Shown: piece after piece, positions 55,829 through 64,000 of the stretch
Position numbering within the stretch: the first letter of the stretch is position 1
How the letters are laid out: each line of letters opens with the position of its first letter
Assembly (NCBI RefSeq): GCF_000769405.2
Contig: NZ_CP053439.1
Coordinates: 2,046,001-2,110,000 of the forward strand
Source: Rhizobium brockwellii
Lineage (GTDB): Bacteria; Pseudomonadota; Alphaproteobacteria; Rhizobiales; Rhizobiaceae
DNA length: 64,000 nucleotides
Reading direction: 5' to 3'
Program-made: the position numbers and the translations under genes
The notes under the pieces: generated by a model
Seen by the model: the letters and a program-made list of their open reading frames with translations, nothing else
Databases searched by the model: none
Told to the model about the DNA's origin: nothing

Positions 55829-56817
55829 TCGGCGTCCCTTTCGGCACCGGCAAGGTCGAGACCGAGAAGGTTCCAGGTCTGCACCATATGCGCTGGCAGC
55901 GGCGCACTGATGCGCAGGCGGCCGCCGGAGGGATGCGGGATGTCGATGTGACGCGCGTGCAGATGCAGCTTCTTCTGGACGCCGCCTGGAAAATCCCAAT
56001 TCGGATCGTCGTCGAAATATTTCGGATCGCCGATGATCGGATGGCCGATATGCAGGGCATGGACGCGCAACTGATGCGTACGGCCGGTATAGGGCTCCAT
56101 CTCCAGCCAGGCGAGGTTCTGTGCCGCCGTCTCCAGCACGCGGTAGAAGGAAATCGCATGGTCGGCGCCGTCCTCGCCGTGCTTGGCGATGCGCATGCGG
56201 TCGCCGTCGACCGTCGGTTCCTTCACCAGCCAGGTCGAGATCTTATCCTCGTGCTTGCGCGGCACGCCCTTGACCAGCGCCCAGTAGGTCTTCTTGGTAT
56301 CGCGCTCGCGGAAGGCAGCCGTCAGCTTCTGCGCCGCACCGCGGGTGCGGGCAATGACGAGAACACCCGAGGTGTCGCGGTCGAGACGGTGAACGAGCCG
56401 CGGCTTCTCACCCTTCGGGCTGGTCCAGGCTTCGAGCATCTGGTCGATATGCCTGGCCACACCCGAGCCGCCCTGCACCGCAAGGCCAGGGGGCTTGTTG
56501 AGTACGATCACCTTTTCGTCCTCGTGCAGCACCATGCGCGACAAAAGTTGGAAATCCGTCGAATGTTTGAGATCCTTGCCGGCGATCGGTCCGGATTTCA
56601 GCTTCGCATCGACATCCATCGGCGGCACGCGCACCGTCTGGCCGGGCTGCACGCGCGCATCCGATTTGACACGCCCACCGTCGACGCGCACCTGGCCGGA
56701 GCGCAAGAGCTTCTGCAGCGGACCGAAGCCGAGCCCGGGAAAATGCACCTTGAACCAGCGATCGAGCCGCATGCCGGCTTCGTCGGGTTCAACCTTGATA
56801 TGTTCTATGCCAGCCAT
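55825..56817 (-). CDS. RluA family pseudouridine synthase
   Basis: A 330-residue pseudouridine synthase with an S4 RNA-binding domain (GMRLDRWFKVHFPGLGFGPLQKLLRSGQVRVDGGRV) and the catalytic motif RLDRDTSG.LV with its aspartate, followed by LEMEPYTGRTHQLRVHALHIGHPIIGD. It probably modifies 23S rRNA (RluC/RluD-like). It overlaps the HAD gene by four bases (ATGA), so translation is coupled. Confidence 0.93.
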   Translation of the reverse strand: MAGIEHIKVEPDEAGMRLDRWFKVHFPGLGFGPLQKLLRSGQVRVDGGRVKSDARVQPGQTVRVPPMDVDAKLKSGPIAGKDLKHSTDFQLLSRMVLHEDEKVIVLNKPPGLAVQGGSGVARHIDQMLEAWTSPKGEKPRLVHRLDRDTSGVLVIARTRGAAQKLTAAFRERDTKKTYWALVKGVPRKHEDKISTWLVKEPTVDGDRMRIAKHGEDGADHAISFYRVLETAAQNLAWLEMEPYTGRTHQLRVHALHIGHPIIGDPKYFDDDPNWDFPGGVQKKLHLHARHIDIPHPSGGRLRISAPLPAHMVQTWNLLGLDLAGAERDAE

Positions 56818-56911
56818 AAACGATCTTTCGGAAATTGCAGCGCAGGCCGAGCCGGCGTTCTTGCCGCAGCCTTTAGAGCATTTTCAAGCAAAACGGAAAC
56901 CGGAAAAGAAA

Positions 56912-57289
56912 TCAGGCCAAAGCGCGCATGACGGCGAGCCCGGCGATGACGGCCGCCATCGAAAGTCCGACACTTGCAGCGATATAAATACCGCCGGCGA
57001 CGGCCTCGCCGCGCTCGAACAGCGAGATCGCATCCAGCGAGAAGGCCGAGAAGGTTGTGAAGCCGCCGAGGAAGCCGGTGATCAGCAGCAGGCGCAGCTC
57101 CACCGAGGCGTTGAACTTCCGCGCGATCAGCTCGGCGAAGACGCCGATGACGAAGCAGCCGACAATATTGACGGCGAGCGTGCCCCACGGAAATGCCGGC
57201 CCCATGAGTCTCAGCGCCCACTGGCCGACATAATATCTGAGAAGAGAACCGATGGCGCCGCCGGCGGCGACGAGAAGAGCCTGGATCAT
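56912..57289 (-). CDS. crcB: Fluoride efflux channel CrcB/Fluc
   Basis: A 125-residue four-span fluoride channel: GGAIGSLLRYYVGQWAL, WGTLAVNIVGCFVIGVFAEL (pore Asn) and ITGFLGGFTTFSAFSLDAISLFERGE (pore Phe/Thr). It exports fluoride. I looked for a fluoride riboswitch in the 90 bases upstream and could not see one. It heads the cluster crcB-rluA-HAD-ATP12, with a 94-base gap before the pseudouridine synthase gene. Confidence 0.93.
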   Translation of the reverse strand: MIQALLVAAGGAIGSLLRYYVGQWALRLMGPAFPWGTLAVNIVGCFVIGVFAELIARKFNASVELRLLLITGFLGGFTTFSAFSLDAISLFERGEAVAGGIYIAASVGLSMAAVIAGLAVMRALA

Positions 57290-57410
57290 CAGCCGGATTT
57301 ATCGCAACTCCGCAACGATTCCAATCGAGAAGGTATGAATTCTTACCATCCGGTAAAATGCCGATGATTTTCTTATAATGGCGCCAAGATCGTGCCGATA
57401 CCGTGACGGC

Positions 57411-57677
57411 ATGACCCAGCTCCTGTCCATATCGGCCAGCACCGCCGCTATTGCGTTCGAGTCGCTCCGAATCCCCCAGCGTGTCGCGACGAGCACCGCC
57501 GCCCGCGATGCGCGCCGCGTTGCCGACCGGCAGTTGAAGGCCGAAGGCACCGAGGAAATAGACGAGCCCTCCAGCATCATCCAATCGACCGAAGTGGCCC
57601 TCGACCTGATGGCCAAGGGCAATCGCCAGCCGCAGGCCGGCCTGAAACAGGCGCTGCGATCCTACGAAGACTTCTGA
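57411..57677 (+). CDS. Small hypothetical protein
   Basis: An 88-residue protein of a type common in rhizobia: MTQLLSISASTAAIAFESLRI at the start, then RDARRVADRQLKAEGTEEIDEPSSIIQSTEVALDLMAKGNRQPQAGLKQAL. The composition suggests a small helical, soluble protein. No function is known. Its end is followed by a strong bidirectional terminator. The start at 57411 is preferred to an upstream in-frame ATG at 57378. Confidence 0.7.
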   Translation: MTQLLSISASTAAIAFESLRIPQRVATSTAARDARRVADRQLKAEGTEEIDEPSSIIQSTEVALDLMAKGNRQPQAGLKQALRSYEDF

Positions 57678-57697
57678 GGCCATCGCCTTCCAAACGA

Positions 57698-57735
57698 AAG
57701 CCCGCGACTGCCGTCACAGTCGCGGGCTTTTCTGT
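57698..57735. terminator. Strong bidirectional terminator
   Basis: A perfect 14-bp stem (AAAGCCCGCGACTG/CAGTCGCGGGCTTT) with a 6-base loop, a T-run on the plus side (TTTTCTGTTT) and an A-run mirror on the other side. It serves the gene at 57411 and the convergent copper-protein gene at 57751. Confidence 0.9.
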
Positions 57736-57750
57736 TTAATGAGTCTACTT

Positions 57751-58752
57751 TCATTTGCCCTGGGCGGAGAGCACCTGCAGGACCAGATCGACCTTGCCGG
57801 CCTTTTCGAAGATCAGCGTCACCGGCACCGTATCGCCCTGCTTGAACGGCGTCTTCACCTTCTGGAACATCAGATGCAGGTTGCCGGGCTCAAGCTTGAC
57901 CGTCTCGCCGGCGCCGATGGCGATGCCGTCCTTCAGCTGGCGCATCCGCATGACATTGTCCTTCGTCACCATCTCGTGGATCTGAACCTCGCCGGCTGCG
58001 GGCGAGCTAACGGACACCAGTCGATCGTCCGTCTGGCCGTTGTTCTTCACCGTGAAAAAGCCGCCGCCGACCGGCTGGCCGGGCAGCATTGCCTTGGCGA
58101 AGCCACCGGAGACTTCGAGATCGCCGGCCTTGACCGTTTCGCCGGCCGGCGCCGCAGCGCCCATGCCCGCCATAGCGGACATGTCCATGCCGGCCATATC
58201 GTCATGATCGTGACCATGATCTTCGCCGGCAACGACCTTCAAGAGCGGCGCCGGACTTTTCATCCCATGCGCATCGCCACCTTCTTTCGCCACCTGGTCC
58301 CAGGCCTCGACGGTGTCGCCACACATCTGCGTGACGGGAAAGGCGAGCGAGGTGCCGGCCGCGATGCCGGATACCTTACCCTGGATGACGAAAGTGTCGT
58401 AGAAATCGTCGGAGAGATTGCCGTTTTTCCAGCGTATCTCGATCGCGCCCTTGTTCACCTTGTCGCCGTGATTGTCGTAGGTCTTCTGGTAGTCGCCCTT
58501 GATCACCTCGAGGTCCCAGCCGGCCTTCGGCTGCGGCTTGGCGAAAACGAATCCCTCAGGCAGCTTGACCCGCACTTCCGTGGTCGCCTTGCCGTCGCAG
58601 CCATGCGGCACCTGCAGCGTGGCGAGAATGGTGCTGTCTTGCTTCGCCTCTCTGTCGAGGAAGGTCACATGCGCCTCGGCGCTGGCAAAGGCGGTTGCGG
58701 AAATTACGGCGGCAAGCCCGAATGTCTTGCCAAATGTCTTGATAGTTTTCAT
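57751..58752 (-). CDS. YcnI-like (DUF1775) and PCuAC copper chaperone fusion, exported
   Basis: A 333-residue exported two-domain copper protein. A signal peptide ends ASAEA, so mature protein begins with H28, which YcnI-type domains use to bind copper. The YcnI/DUF1775 domain covers residues about 28-165, a His/Met-rich linker follows (EDHGHDHDDMAGMDMSAMAGMG), and the last about 120 residues are a PCuAC domain with copper motifs IHEMVTKDNVMRMR and LHLMF. PCuAC proteins deliver Cu(I) to cytochrome oxidase. I chose the ATG at 58752. The DUF2946-like gene at 59206 lies next upstream. Confidence 0.9.
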   Translation of the reverse strand: MKTIKTFGKTFGLAAVISATAFASAEAHVTFLDREAKQDSTILATLQVPHGCDGKATTEVRVKLPEGFVFAKPQPKAGWDLEVIKGDYQKTYDNHGDKVNKGAIEIRWKNGNLSDDFYDTFVIQGKVSGIAAGTSLAFPVTQMCGDTVEAWDQVAKEGGDAHGMKSPAPLLKVVAGEDHGHDHDDMAGMDMSAMAGMGAAAPAGETVKAGDLEVSGGFAKAMLPGQPVGGGFFTVKNNGQTDDRLVSVSSPAAGEVQIHEMVTKDNVMRMRQLKDGIAIGAGETVKLEPGNLHLMFQKVKTPFKQGDTVPVTLIFEKAGKVDLVLQVLSAQGK

Positions 58753-58825
58753 CGGATATCTCCTCGCCGGCCACGGACCTCTCTCGGGCGGACCGGCATG
58801 CTGCATCATGGGTTGCGGAAGCAGA

Positions 58826-59206
58826 TCAGGCGAGGACGGGAGGTGCGCGGGAATTCGGCCGGCTGACAGCGCTTGCGCCTGTTATGGCTGATGTTTCGAT
58901 CGGCGCGTTGATTAGCGCGGCGAGCTTGCGCTCAAGCCAGGAGTCCGTATTCGGAGCCGGCAGGATGACGGAGGCCGACAGCCGGCAGGCTTCGCAATTC
59001 GGCTTGAAGGCAACGGTCTTGCCGTCGGTGTCCTTCACGGTCACGCAGAGCGAGGCGAAGGTACCGTCGGGCAGCACATAGGCCGCGGCATCGTAGCCTT
59101 CGGAGGCGACAGCCTCTGGTGCCTGATGGGCAAGCCCAAGCAAAAGCAGGCTCAATGCGCAAAGCATGCGCAGGAAGAGCGTCGCTTTCAGTCCGGTCTG
59201 CCGCAT
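58826..59206 (-). CDS. Small secreted protein near the copper chaperone (DUF2946-like)
   Basis: A 126-residue exported protein with a signal segment (ALSLLLLGLAHQAPEAVA). It contains ALCV-type cytosine... more precisely the readable parts are YVLPDGTFASLCVTVKDTDGK, NCEACRLSASVILPAPN and an end in RAPPVLA. The CxxC-containing NCEACRL block and RAPP end fit DUF2946-like proteins, which accompany copper genes. AAGGGGAT lies before the ATG at 59206. It shares orientation with the YcnI-PCuAC gene 73 bases downstream, so an operon for periplasmic copper handling is likely. Confidence 0.7.
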   Translation of the reverse strand: MRQTGLKATLFLRMLCALSLLLLGLAHQAPEAVASEGYDAAAYVLPDGTFASLCVTVKDTDGKTVAFKPNCEACRLSASVILPAPNTDSWLERKLAALINAPIETSAITGASAVSRPNSRAPPVLA

Positions 59207-59372
59207 GAGATCCCCTTCAACAGCATGTCGCGATAGCCGTTTTCCCCACGGAATGCAAAAACAGATTTGTCGCAGATCAGGGCTTGGCCGGGATATGGCG
59301 ACAAAAAATTGTCCGGTCACGACATTTGGCCTTGCCAAGCGCTGCAGCCGCCGGATAATTGCGCCAACCTTG

Positions 59373-59537
59373 TTGGGAGAAGCCGGTGCTTTCGCCACCG
59401 GTGCCGAAGGAGCAACCGCCCCGGAAACTCTCAGGCAAAAGGACCAGCAAGGGGCAGACGGAACTCTGGAGAGAAGCGTTCTCGAAACGCTCGCCGAAGG
59501 GATAACAATCTCAGGCGCAAGGACAGAGGGGGCTCAG
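59373..59537 (+). promoter_or_regulatory. Tandem glycine riboswitch (two aptamers)
   Basis: Two aptamers in series precede gcvT. The first has GGGAGA, GCCGAAGGAGCAACC and CTCTCAGGCAAAAGGAC (59376-59443). The second has GGAGAGA, GCCGAAGGGATAACA and TCTCAGGCGCAAGGACAG (59468-59526). These are the conserved glycine-binding cores, and both keep the A-rich junction. A hairpin GCGCCTTC/GAAGGCGC with a GCGA loop (59575-59594) lies between the aptamers and the ribosome site and may be the expression platform. Glycine would turn on gcvTHP. Confidence 0.95.
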
Positions 59538-59612
59538 GAGAGAAGCGCGCAGCCGCGCCTTCAGATTTGAGCCCGCGCCTTCGCGAGAAGGCGCAAACCC
59601 CGGAGGCGTCTT

Positions 59613-60749
59613 TTGGACGATACTGCTGCCCTGAAGAAAACCCCGCTGCATGCCCTGCATCTTTCGCTCGGCGCCCGCATGGTACCTTTCGCCGGCTACG
59701 ACATGCCGGTGCAATATCCCGCAGGTGTGATGAAGGAGCATCTTCATACCCGCGCCGAAGCCGGCCTCTTCGATGTCTCCCACATGGGCCAGGTCATCGT
59801 GAAAGCGAAGTCGGGCAGCTACGAGGATGCCGCTCTCGCGCTCGAAAGCCTGGTGCCCGTCGATATATTGGGTCTTGCCGAAGGCCGCCAGCGCTATGGC
59901 TTCTTCACCGACGATACCGGCTGCATTCTCGACGATCTGATGATCACCCATCTCGACGACCACCTTTTCATCGTCGTCAACGCTTCCTGCAAAGAGGCCG
60001 ATCTCGCCCATCTGCAGGCTCATATCGGCGACCAATGCGACATCACCGTCCTCGACCGCGCATTGATCGCGCTGCAGGGACCGCGCGCAGTTTCGGTTCT
60101 CGCCGAGCTCTGGGCCGACGTCGCGGCGATGAAATTCATGGACGTCCGCCACTGCCGCCTGCACGATGTTTCCTGTCTGGTCTCGCGCTCCGGCTATAGC
60201 GGCGAGGACGGCTTCGAGATCTCGATTCCATCAGACAAGGCCGTGGATGTCACCATGCGGTTGCTCGAACATCCCGATGTCCAGGCGATCGGCCTTGGCG
60301 CTCGCGATTCGCTGCGCCTCGAAGCTGGCCTCTGCCTCTACGGCAACGATATCGACACGACCACCTCGCCGGTCGAAGCCGCACTCGAATGGGCCATGCA
60401 GAAGGCAAGGCGCGGCAACGGCGCGCGCGCCGGCGGCTTCCCGGGCTCTGGCCGCATCCTGTCCGAACTCGAAAACGGCGCTGCGCGCCGCCGCGTCGGC
60501 CTGAAGCCGGAAGGCAAGGCGCCGGTGCGCGGCCATGCGAAGCTCTATGCCGATGCCGAGGGCAAGGTCGAAATCGGCGAAGTCACCTCGGGCGGCTTCG
60601 GCCCCAGCGTCGAAGGCCCGGTCGCCATGGGGTACGTGCCGCTCTCCCATGCTGCGGCAGGCACGCTCGTCTATGCCGAGGTGCGCGGCAAATATCTGCC
60701 GACCACCGTCAGCGCCCTACCCTTCGTCACACCGACCTACAAACGCTAA
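59613..60749 (+). CDS. gcvT: Glycine cleavage system T protein (aminomethyltransferase)
   Basis: A 378-residue T protein that hands the methylene group from the aminomethyl-lipoyl H protein to tetrahydrofolate. Conserved blocks are [35 protein letters not shown] (N-terminal folate domain) and [38 protein letters not shown]. Translation starts at a TTG (59613) after GGAGG; the glycine riboswitch lies directly upstream. It is the first gene of gcvT-gcvH-gcvP. Confidence 0.96.
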   Translation: MDDTAALKKTPLHALHLSLGARMVPFAGYDMPVQYPAGVMKEHLHTRAEAGLFDVSHMGQVIVKAKSGSYEDAALALESLVPVDILGLAEGRQRYGFFTDDTGCILDDLMITHLDDHLFIVVNASCKEADLAHLQAHIGDQCDITVLDRALIALQGPRAVSVLAELWADVAAMKFMDVRHCRLHDVSCLVSRSGYSGEDGFEISIPSDKAVDVTMRLLEHPDVQAIGLGARDSLRLEAGLCLYGNDIDTTTSPVEAALEWAMQKARRGNGARAGGFPGSGRILSELENGAARRRVGLKPEGKAPVRGHAKLYADAEGKVEIGEVTSGGFGPSVEGPVAMGYVPLSHAAAGTLVYAEVRGKYLPTTVSALPFVTPTYKR

Positions 60750-60772
60750 ACCTTTTCCAGAGAGGACGAACA

Positions 60773-61135
60773 ATGCTGAAATTTACCGAAGAACACGAAT
60801 GGCTGAAGATCGAAGGCGGCGTTGCGACGGTCGGCATCACCACCTATGCCGTCGAACAGCTCGGCGACCTGGTTTTCGTCGAATTGCCGGAAGTCGGCGC
60901 GACTTTCTCCAAGAACGGCAATGCCGCGACCGTTGAATCCGTCAAGGCTGCTTCCGACGTCTATTGTCCGCTGGATGGCGAGATCACCGAGGTCAATCCG
61001 GCCATCGTTGCAGATCCGTCGCTGGTCAATTCCGATCCTCAGGGCGCTGGCTGGTTCTTCAAGCTTAAGCTTGCAAATGCTGCCGACGCCGACGGCCTGC
61101 TCGACGAGGCGGCCTACAAGGAGCTCACTGCGTAA
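60773..61135 (+). CDS. gcvH: Glycine cleavage system H protein
   Basis: A 120-residue lipoyl carrier. The lipoylated lysine is K58 in [11 protein letters not shown], and the start [39 protein letters not shown] is canonical. It is modified by LipB/LipA; lipB is at 44813. The stop TAA shares its last base with the ATG of gcvP (TAATG), so translation is coupled. AGAGGA precedes the start. Confidence 0.98.
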   Translation: MLKFTEEHEWLKIEGGVATVGITTYAVEQLGDLVFVELPEVGATFSKNGNAATVESVKAASDVYCPLDGEITEVNPAIVADPSLVNSDPQGAGWFFKLKLANAADADGLLDEAAYKELTA

Positions 61136-63999
61136 TGACGACGCCGACAGAATTCCAGTTCACCGACTATCAGCCCTACGATTTCGCCAATCGCCGCCAT
61201 ATCGGCCCCTCGCCGGCCGAGATGACCGACATGCTGAAGGTGATCGGTTACAACAGCCTCGACGGCCTGATCGACGCGACGCTGCCGCCGTCGATCCGCC
61301 AGAAGGCGCCGCTCGTCTGGGGCGCGCCGATGACCGAGCGCGAGGCGCTCGACAAGCTGCGCGAGACCGCCAACAAGAACAAGGTGCTGGTCTCGCTGAT
61401 CGGCCAGGGTTACTATGGCACGATCACGCCGCCGGTCATCCAGCGCAACATCCTGGAAAACCCGGCCTGGTACACCGCCTATACGCCTTACCAGCCGGAG
61501 ATCAGCCAGGGCCGCCTGGAAGCGCTGCTGAACTACCAAACGATGATCTGCGACCTCACCGGACTCGACGTCGCCAACGCTTCGCTGCTCGACGAGGCGA
61601 CTGCTGCCGCCGAAGGCATGGCGATCGCCGAGCGCGTCGCCAAGTCGAAGGCAAAGTCTTTCTTCGTCGATGCCGACTGCCATCCGCAGACCATCGCCCT
61701 CATCCGCACCCGCGCCGAGCCGCTCGGCTGGAGCGTCATCGTCGGCAATCCCTTCACCGATCTCGATCCTGTCGACGTCTTTGGCGCGATCTTCCAGTAT
61801 CCCGGCACACACGGTCACGTGCATGATTATACCGGCCTGATCTCACGCCTGCATCAGACTGGCGCCATAGCGATCGCCGCCGCCGATATCCTGGCGCTGA
61901 CGCTGCTGAAATCGCCCGGCGAAATGGGTGCCGATATCGCCGTCGGATCCTCGCAGCGCTTCGGCGTCCCGGTCGGCTATGGCGGCCCGCATGCAGCCTA
62001 TATGTCGGTCAAGGATGCCATCAAGCGCTCCATGCCCGGCCGCCTCGTTGGCGTCTCCGTCGACGCCCGCGGCAACCGCGCCTATCGCCTGTCGCTGCAG
62101 ACCCGCGAACAGCATATCCGCCGCGAAAAGGCGACGTCGAACATCTGCACCGCGCAGGTGCTGCTTGCCGTCATGGCCTCCATGTACGCCGTCTTCCACG
62201 GCCCGAAGGGCATCAAGGCGATCGCCCAGCAGGTGCACCAGAAGGCCGTGCTGATGGCCAAGGGCCTGGAAAAGCTCGGTTATAAGGTCGAGCCCGAGAC
62301 CTTCTTCGACACGATCACCGTCGATGTCGGCCATATGCAGGGTCTCATCCTGCGTGCCGCCGTCGCCGAAGGCGTCAATCTGCGCAAGGTCGGCGAAACC
62401 AAAATCGGCATGAGCCTTGACGAACGCACCCGGCCGGCGACGCTCGAAGCCGTCTGGCGCGCCTTCGGCGGCAATTTCACCATTGCCGATTTCGAGCCTT
62501 CCTACCGCCTGCCGAAGGGCCTGCTCCGCACCAGCGATTACCTCACCCATCCGATCTTTCACATGAACCGCGCCGAAAGCGAGATGACGCGTTACATCCG
62601 CCGGCTCTCCGACCGGGATCTGGCGCTCGACCGCTCGATGATCCCGCTCGGTTCCTGCACGATGAAGCTCAATGCGACGGCGGAAATGCTGCCGATCACC
62701 TGGCCGGAATTTTCCGACATCCATCCCTTCGTGCCGGCCGACCAGGCGCTCGGCTACCGCGAGATGATCGACGACCTGATCGAAAAGCTCTGCGCCGTCA
62801 CCGGCTACGACGCCTTCTCCATGCAGCCGAATTCCGGCGCGCAGGGCGAATATGCCGGCCTGCTGACGATCCGCAACTATCATATCGCCAATGGCGACGG
62901 CCATCGCGACGTCTGCCTGATCCCGACCTCTGCGCATGGCACCAACCCGGCCTCGGCTCAGATGGTCGGCATGAAGGTCGTCGTCGTCAAGGTGCGCGAA
63001 AATGGCGATATCGATCTCGACGATTTCCGCGCCAAAGCTGAGCAGCATGCGGCAAACCTTTCGTGCTGCATGATCACCTATCCCTCGACGCACGGCGTCT
63101 TTGAGGAGACCGTCAAGGAAATCTGCGATCTGGTGCACGAGCATGGCGGCCAGGTTTATCTCGACGGCGCCAACATGAACGCCATGGTCGGCCTGTCCCG
63201 CCCCGGTGACATCGGCTCCGACGTTTCGCATCTCAATCTGCACAAGACCTTCTGCATTCCGCATGGCGGCGGCGGACCCGGCATGGGCCCGATCGGCGTC
63301 AAGGCGCATCTGGCCCCCTACCTGCCCGGCCATCCCGAAACCGACGGCCGTCCGGGTGCGGTCTCGGCCGCCGCCTTCGGCTCCGCCTCGATCCTGCCGA
63401 TCTCCTGGAGCTATTGCCTGATGATGGGCGGCGAAGGCCTGACGCAGGCGACCAAGGTGGCGATCCTGAACGCCAACTATATCGCCACCCGGCTGAAGGG
63501 CGCCTATGACGTGCTCTACAAGTCGGCTGCCGGCCGTGTCGCGCATGAATGCATCATCGACACCCGTCCGTTGGTCGACAGCTCAGGCGTCACCGTCGAC
63601 GACGTCGCCAAGCGGCTGATCGACTGCGGCTTCCATGCGCCGACCATGAGCTGGCCGGTCGCCGGGACGCTGATGATCGAGCCGACGGAAAGCGAGACCA
63701 AGGCCGAGCTCGACCGTTTCTGCGAGGCAATGCTGGCGATCCGCGAGGAAGCCCGCGCCATCGAGGATGGCCGCATGGACCAGGTGAACAACCCGCTGAA
63801 GAACGCGCCGCACACGGTGGAAGATCTCGTCGGCGAGTGGGATCGCCCCTACTCGCGCGAACAAGCCTGCTTCCCGCCCGGCGCCTTCCGCGTCGACAAA
63901 TACTGGTCCCCGGTCAACCGCGTCGACAATGTCTATGGCGACCGCAACCTGATCTGCACCTGCCCGCCGGTGGAAAGCTACGCCGAGGCAGCCGAATAG
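61135..63999 (+). CDS. gcvP: Glycine dehydrogenase (P protein), decarboxylating
   Basis: A 954-residue one-chain P protein that decarboxylates glycine with pyridoxal phosphate. The N-terminal half shows [16 protein letters not shown] and the C-terminal catalytic half holds the PLP lysine K704 in [15 protein letters not shown]. The length is normal for the fused alpha2-type enzyme of proteobacteria. The stop TAG ends at 63999, one base from the window edge, so the gene is complete. It is the last gene of the riboswitch-controlled operon; lpd is elsewhere. Confidence 0.98.
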   Translation: MTTPTEFQFTDYQPYDFANRRHIGPSPAEMTDMLKVIGYNSLDGLIDATLPPSIRQKAPLVWGAPMTEREALDKLRETANKNKVLVSLIGQGYYGTITPPVIQRNILENPAWYTAYTPYQPEISQGRLEALLNYQTMICDLTGLDVANASLLDEATAAAEGMAIAERVAKSKAKSFFVDADCHPQTIALIRTRAEPLGWSVIVGNPFTDLDPVDVFGAIFQYPGTHGHVHDYTGLISRLHQTGAIAIAAADILALTLLKSPGEMGADIAVGSSQRFGVPVGYGGPHAAYMSVKDAIKRSMPGRLVGVSVDARGNRAYRLSLQTREQHIRREKATSNICTAQVLLAVMASMYAVFHGPKGIKAIAQQVHQKAVLMAKGLEKLGYKVEPETFFDTITVDVGHMQGLILRAAVAEGVNLRKVGETKIGMSLDERTRPATLEAVWRAFGGNFTIADFEPSYRLPKGLLRTSDYLTHPIFHMNRAESEMTRYIRRLSDRDLALDRSMIPLGSCTMKLNATAEMLPITWPEFSDIHPFVPADQALGYREMIDDLIEKLCAVTGYDAFSMQPNSGAQGEYAGLLTIRNYHIANGDGHRDVCLIPTSAHGTNPASAQMVGMKVVVVKVRENGDIDLDDFRAKAEQHAANLSCCMITYPSTHGVFEETVKEICDLVHEHGGQVYLDGANMNAMVGLSRPGDIGSDVSHLNLHKTFCIPHGGGGPGMGPIGVKAHLAPYLPGHPETDGRPGAVSAAAFGSASILPISWSYCLMMGGEGLTQATKVAILNANYIATRLKGAYDVLYKSAAGRVAHECIIDTRPLVDSSGVTVDDVAKRLIDCGFHAPTMSWPVAGTLMIEPTESETKAELDRFCEAMLAIREEARAIEDGRMDQVNNPLKNAPHTVEDLVGEWDRPYSREQACFPPGAFRVDKYWSPVNRVDNVYGDRNLICTCPPVESYAEAAE

Positions 64000-64000
64000 C

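Noticed and set aside
56872..56908. Possible half of another Rhizobium repeat (TAGAGCATTTTCAAGCAAAA)
   Set aside because: Only one arm is recognisable, so it is too short to annotate as an element.
57290..57400. Fluoride riboswitch ahead of crcB
   Set aside because: I looked for the conserved GGNGATGGCG core and matching arms and did not find them.
61843..63546. A long frame opposite gcvP
   Set aside because: It is a shadow of gcvP, with composition typical of antisense frames in high-GC DNA.

Overview
The window looks like chromosomal DNA of a fast-growing rhizobium of the Rhizobium leguminosarum/etli/phaseoli group. The evidence is high GC, alphaproteobacterial marker proteins (an ATP12-type chaperone, DUF1489, DUF2336, a rhizobial PilZ protein, an alanine/proline-tailed SecG), short Rhizobium-type intergenic palindromes, and the gene content overall. 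I see no prophage, insertion sequence, CRISPR array or rRNA operon. Most of the DNA is ordinary housekeeping sequence with a few accessory patches. All calls come from reading the sequence; no database search was run.

Layout. 0-9.7 kb: the tail of an unidentified gene, a divergent pair of citrate-synthase-family genes, an AHSA1 protein, pyrG, secG, tpiA, a secreted alpha/beta hydrolase and parE. 9.7-11.4 kb: an accessory patch with an acyltransferase, a frameshifted remnant of a type I secretion HlyD/PrsE adaptor and an AT-rich spacer. 11.4-18.6 kb: a phytase-like secreted protein, an AI-2E-type permease, a GNAT protein, DUF2336, a flavin reductase/nitroreductase pair and unknowns. 18.8-25.3 kb: thrS, DUF1697, yidD, a NifU-like scaffold, folE, hisI, a patatin-like phospholipase and a CBS protein. 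25.4-33.9 kb: rhomboid protease, a candidate small RNA with an orphan terminator, PAS and PilZ proteins, a prolyl aminopeptidase, a LapG-like cysteine peptidase, a DacF-type carboxypeptidase with SPOR domain, and DUF1489.

33.9-45.5 kb: sdaA, a VOC protein and an acyltransferase lying between two copies of an intergenic repeat, rpiB, a DUF599/DUF1624 membrane pair, a MerR regulator with its operator, mgtE, a degenerate peptide deformylase-like protein, a BON protein, a repeat-containing small secreted protein, an ICMT-like membrane methyltransferase and lipB. 45.7-53.8 kb: tRNA-Leu(GAG), an EamA transporter, an unknown gene beside pccA, a YaiI-type protein, a guanidine-II riboswitch in front of a guanidinium exporter, DoxX and pccB. 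53.8-64 kb: a lipoprotein, an ATP12 chaperone/HAD/RluA/crcB cluster, a YcnI-PCuAC copper protein with a small partner, and the glycine cleavage operon gcvTHP behind a tandem glycine riboswitch, ending almost exactly at the window edge.

Themes. Propionyl-CoA carboxylase (pccA, pccB) and the citrate/methylcitrate synthase pair could together serve propionate or odd-chain/branched-chain carbon use. Glycine, serine and one-carbon metabolism is represented by sdaA, gcvTHP and folE. Two RNA switches (guanidine-II and tandem glycine) are readable directly in the sequence. The points most worth checking are the DNA-binding citrate synthase with twin palindromes 20 bp apart, the deformylase homologue lacking two of three metal ligands, the guanidine-II switch with its exporter, and the orphan terminator with a hairpin upstream of the rhomboid gene.
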